Source: an uncultured Eubacteriales bacterium (GTDB lineage Bacteria; Bacillota; Clostridia; Christensenellales; Aristaeellaceae). From it: a DNA stretch of 64,000 nt. The first letter of the stretch is position 1, and each line of letters begins with the position of its first letter. The notes below the pieces were generated by a model that was given only the letters and a program-made list of their open reading frames with translations, made no database searches and was not told the DNA's origin. The stretch spans positions 117,954 to 181,953 of the forward strand of contig UQNN01000004.1 in assembly GCA_900542445.1 (NCBI GenBank), written 5' to 3'. Both the position numbers and the translations under genes were made by a program. Positions 61,469 to 64,000 of this stretch are shown here, piece by piece.

Positions 61469-62339
61469 GGTGTTTCGCCTTCTTTCGATGACCGCCTGCG
61501 ACGATGATGACGAACAGCAGCGCCGCTGTGACGAGTTTGAGATCAAACGGAGAGAGGCCGAAGCTCAAGGCAAGGGCCACACAGCCCTTGTAGAGAATCG
61601 AACCGAGAACAACGGCTGTTGTTGCGCGCAAGAAACGAAGGCCGCGAAGGAGCTGCGTGCCGACGATAACGGAAGCGACAGCCAGAACCAATGTGCCCGT
61701 GCCCATCGAGATGTCGAAATAGCGCTGATATTGGCACATGATGCAGCCGGAGAGCGCGACGAGCGCATTGGCAATCGCGAGACCGAGAATTTTCACTTTG
61801 CCGCTGTCCTTGGCGAGACTGGCGACAAGAGTCGGGTTATCGCCGGTTGCACGAAGCAGAAACCCGGAACGGGTGGAGAGATACGCGTCCATGAGCAGCT
61901 TGACGATAAGCGCGACGAGCGCCATCAGGATAACCGGGGCATAGGGCTGTACGCCTGTTGGCAGACCGGAAATAAAGTCGTTTTTAAACAGCGTATTGAA
62001 GGAGAACAACTGCACGTTCGCGCGGCCGGCGATATGCAGGTTGATTGAATACAGACCTGTCATCATGATGATGCCCGACAGCAGATCGCGCACGTGGAAT
62101 TTCACATGGATGACGCCGGTTAGCGCGCCCGCTGCCGCGCCTGCCAGCAATGAAGCGGGGAGAGTAAGCAGCGGATGAATGCCGTTTGAGATCATCAGCG
62201 CCGTAACCGCTGCGCCGAGCGGGAACGTTGAATCAACCGTCATATCGGGAAAATCCAGAATTTTGAATGTGATGTACACGCCAAGGGCCAAAACCGCGTA
62301 AATCAGCCCCTGTTCGAGCACGCCGAGCAGTTGTGCCAT
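61461..62339 (-). CDS. trpY: Tryptophan ABC transporter, permease
   Basis: A 292-aa membrane protein with eight or nine hydrophobic segments, in the branched-chain-amino-acid permease fold (BPD_transp_2). LAVLALGVYITFKILDFPD near the start and GFLLRATGDNPTLVASLAKD in a cytoplasmic loop near residue 180 match the family, the latter being the coupling region for the ATPase. ATG 62339 follows GGAGG by six or seven bases. It is in the middle of the three-gene operon and overlaps the ATPase gene. Confidence 0.88.
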   Translation of the reverse strand: MAQLLGVLEQGLIYAVLALGVYITFKILDFPDMTVDSTFPLGAAVTALMISNGIHPLLTLPASLLAGAAAGALTGVIHVKFHVRDLLSGIIMMTGLYSINLHIAGRANVQLFSFNTLFKNDFISGLPTGVQPYAPVILMALVALIVKLLMDAYLSTRSGFLLRATGDNPTLVASLAKDSGKVKILGLAIANALVALSGCIMCQYQRYFDISMGTGTLVLAVASVIVGTQLLRGLRFLRATTAVVLGSILYKGCVALALSFGLSPFDLKLVTAALLFVIIVAGGHRKKAKHHA

Positions 62340-62421
62340 GTTGAACCTCCGTTGACGCAAGCGCGCACAGAACGTTTGTCCTGTGCGGCGCGGTGCGTTT
62401 TCTACTTATTTAATAGAGGAA

Positions 62422-63384
62422 TTACTCCGCTTCGATGGCGCGGGCGGCCAGTTCGTCGGAAAGGGTGATGCCAAAGCGGGCAAGCGCCTCGGAATTGATG
62501 TACAGGCTCGGATCGGAGATGACTTCGTAGGTCATGTCGCTGGCCTTTGCTTCGCCCTTGAGCACCTTTGCAGCCATCAGACCCGTCTGGCGGCCCAACG
62601 CGAGGTAGTCAAGGCCTTCCGCGGCGACACAGCCGAGTTTTACCTGCTCGATTTCAGAACCGAAAACCGGCTTGCCCGCGGCGTTGGCCTTATCCAGCAC
62701 AAGTGCCAGAGCGGAAACGACGGTGTTATCCGTGAGGTTGGTCATGCAATCGACTTTGCTCAGCAGAGCGTCGAGCGCCAGAGGAATATCGGCGGATGTG
62801 CTGATACCGGATTCGACGATTTCAAAGCCATATTCCGGCGCAAGAGACTTGTAGGTTTCGATGGTCGAAAGGGAATTGACCTCGCTGGTCGTGTAAAGAA
62901 TACCGATTGCCTTTGCTTCCGGCAGCATCGCGCGAATGGTAGCCAGCTGGGCCGCGACGGGCAGGGCATCGGAAGTACCGGTCACCTCGCCTGCAGCCTT
63001 GCCGTCGGCATCGGCGAAACCGGCGGAAACCGGATCGGAAACGGCGGTGTAGATCGTCGGAATTTCGCCTGCCGCATTATAGCAGGCCTGCGCCATCGGA
63101 GTCGCAATACCTACCATTAAGTCAACCGGCTTGGCTGCAAACTGCGCGGCGATCTGCTGGGCGATGCCCATATCGGCTTGCGCGTTCTGATAGAGGATGG
63201 TCAGATTATCGCCTTCGACGAGACCGGCTTCCGCTAATCCTTCGACAAAACCGGTGCGGCAGTTATCCAGAGAGCCGTGCTCGGCGAACTGGCCGATGCC
63301 GACGGTGTAGTTTTCCGCGGCGGCAAAGGCGGCGGTAGCGGTGAGGATGAGGGTGGCGGCGACAGCGATCATACGCTTCATCAT
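62422..63384 (-). CDS. trpX: Tryptophan ABC transporter, substrate-binding protein
   Basis: ABC_sub_bind (PF04392) periplasmic-binding-fold protein of 320 aa. After the signal peptide come YTVGIGQFAEHGSLDNCRTG and LVEGDNLTILYQNAQADMG, the standard start, then IPTIYTAVSDPVSAGFAD and LPEAKAIGILYTTSEVNS. The signal peptide ends AAFAAAENY without the lipobox Cys expected for a Gram-positive binding protein, so how it stays at the cell is unclear. ATG 63384 follows AGGAGG by seven bases. It is the first gene behind a Trp T-box. Confidence 0.88.
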   Translation of the reverse strand: MMKRMIAVAATLILTATAAFAAAENYTVGIGQFAEHGSLDNCRTGFVEGLAEAGLVEGDNLTILYQNAQADMGIAQQIAAQFAAKPVDLMVGIATPMAQACYNAAGEIPTIYTAVSDPVSAGFADADGKAAGEVTGTSDALPVAAQLATIRAMLPEAKAIGILYTTSEVNSLSTIETYKSLAPEYGFEIVESGISTSADIPLALDALLSKVDCMTNLTDNTVVSALALVLDKANAAGKPVFGSEIEQVKLGCVAAEGLDYLALGRQTGLMAAKVLKGEAKASDMTYEVISDPSLYINSEALARFGITLSDELAARAIEAE

Positions 63385-63395
63385 AGGAATACCTC

Positions 63396-63745
63396 CTGCT
63401 TTCTGGGCTTTAAAGCCCGGTCGATTGGTTTAGTAGCGGGAAAGCGGGGAAGTGGGGATAAAAGAAAACGCCCCATGTTCCCTTTTAAGGAACATGAGGC
63501 GGAAAATACATTCCGTGGTGCCACTCATATTGGCCAAACAGGCCCGCTCACCCCGTACTAACATACGGTGCAGCCTGATAACGGGTCTGCGTCCCGTCCC
63601 CATCTAATAAGGCAAAGCCCGTTGATGAGGCCCTCGGAAAGCCCATTTTGAAAGACCAGCTATACCACACTCTCAGCAACGGTGGCTCTCTGCAATAGCG
63701 AAGATGCTTTCTACTTCTCTTTCCTCAAGCGGTTTGCTTTTGTTT
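63396..63745 (-). promoter_or_regulatory. T-box leader, tryptophan-specific
   Basis: On the minus strand the leader holds an AGAGAAG/GAGAGCC stem I region, a candidate specifier TGG (complement of 63665-63667) in CTGAGAGTGTGGTAT, and the T-box GAGTGGCACCACGG at about 63513-63526. The terminator at 63461-63502 follows. Uncharged tRNA-Trp would allow read-through into the transporter. The Trp specifier agrees with the TrpXYZ transporter type known to be T-box controlled. Confidence 0.85.
63461..63502 (-). terminator. Regulated terminator of the Trp T-box
   Basis: On the minus strand CGCCTCATGTTCC pairs with GGGAACATGGGGCG, followed by TTTTCTTTT. Confidence 0.85.
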
Positions 63746-63751
63746 GGTTGC

Positions 63752-63780
63752 ATTATAGAGTTAGACAGATGATTTGTCAA
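63752..63780 (-). promoter_or_regulatory. Sigma-A-type promoter of the tryptophan transporter operon
   Basis: On the minus strand perfect TTGACA, a 17-base spacer and TATAAT. Confidence 0.88.
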
Positions 63781-63785
63781 CCCCT

Positions 63786-64000
63786 ATTTTCAAAAAAGTT
63801 TTAAAAATTTGAGAGACACGGATGAAAGAAAATAGATTTGAAAAGAGCATACATAATAGGGAAGAAAGACAGAATTGTATACAAATGCGTCGGATAAATG
63901 AAGGGAAAAAATCAAACTATTGTTAGATTTTTTGAATTGAGATGCAAAAAGATTCAAAAACTGTCAAAAAAAGTTCAGAAAAGGTATTGACAGGAAGCCG
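63786..64000. other. AT-rich intergenic stretch at the window edge
   Basis: No supported gene. TATTGACAGG at 63985-63994 could be the -35 box of a rightward promoter whose -10 lies outside the window. Confidence 0.5.

Overview
The window reads as a chromosomal segment of an endospore-forming member of the Clostridia (Firmicutes) with a GC-rich core genome. Spore genes are present for three stages: spoIIGA-sigE, an uninterrupted sigK, and the dipicolinate synthase pair dpaAB. Two T-box leaders (Cys and Trp), a CsoR-type copper operator and SD-led genes also fit a Gram-positive host. A Christensenellales-like gut lineage is my guess from overall gene content; I cannot confirm genus or species.

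Layout. 1-2.9 kb: a small membrane protein and the Cys T-box operon cysE-cysS. 3-4.5 kb: spoIIGA-sigE behind a Spo0A-like promoter. 4.6-10.5 kb: M50 protease, scpA-scpB, mscL, dpaA-dpaB and a secreted protein. 10.7-27.1 kb: ftsK/spoIIIE, hisS, an RseC-like protein, thioredoxin, rnjA, a YlbF-like protein, mltG, peptidase U32, a divergent membrane protein on the minus strand, then tig-clpP-clpX. 27.2-33.6 kb: copZ with its operator, secreted and repeat proteins, a deleted MATE gene that keeps an intact leader, pepC, and remnants of a GGDEF gene and a flippase.

33.9-52.2 kb is a clearly more AT-rich surface-polysaccharide operon. It makes UDP-GlcA and UDP-GalA (ugd, epimerase, galacturonokinase-like kinase, nucleotidyltransferase) and UDP-ManNAc (wecB). 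It also encodes four glycosyltransferases, a TupA-like ATP-grasp protein, two acetyltransferases, a pyruvyl-transferase-family protein paired with an F420-beta-like protein, a Wzy-like polymerase and a Wzx flippase. Both acetyltransferase genes carry a long poly-G tract near the 5' end: G8, where the frame is broken, and G9, where it is intact. This looks like a phase-variable polysaccharide-modification switch and is the most interesting signal in the window. The island is flanked by debris: a 5'-truncated GC-rich flippase on the left, and fused pieces of glmM, an F420-beta gene and a VOC gene on the right.

53.1-64 kb returns to the GC-rich core: sigK, efp, a CD1247-type protein, two secreted SH3b/VanW proteins, surE, an RpiR regulator, a BaiN/HI0933 flavoprotein, and on the minus strand a tryptophan ABC transporter behind a Trp T-box. 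GC-rich palindromic repeats recur between core genes and in one case supply the C-terminus of a protein.
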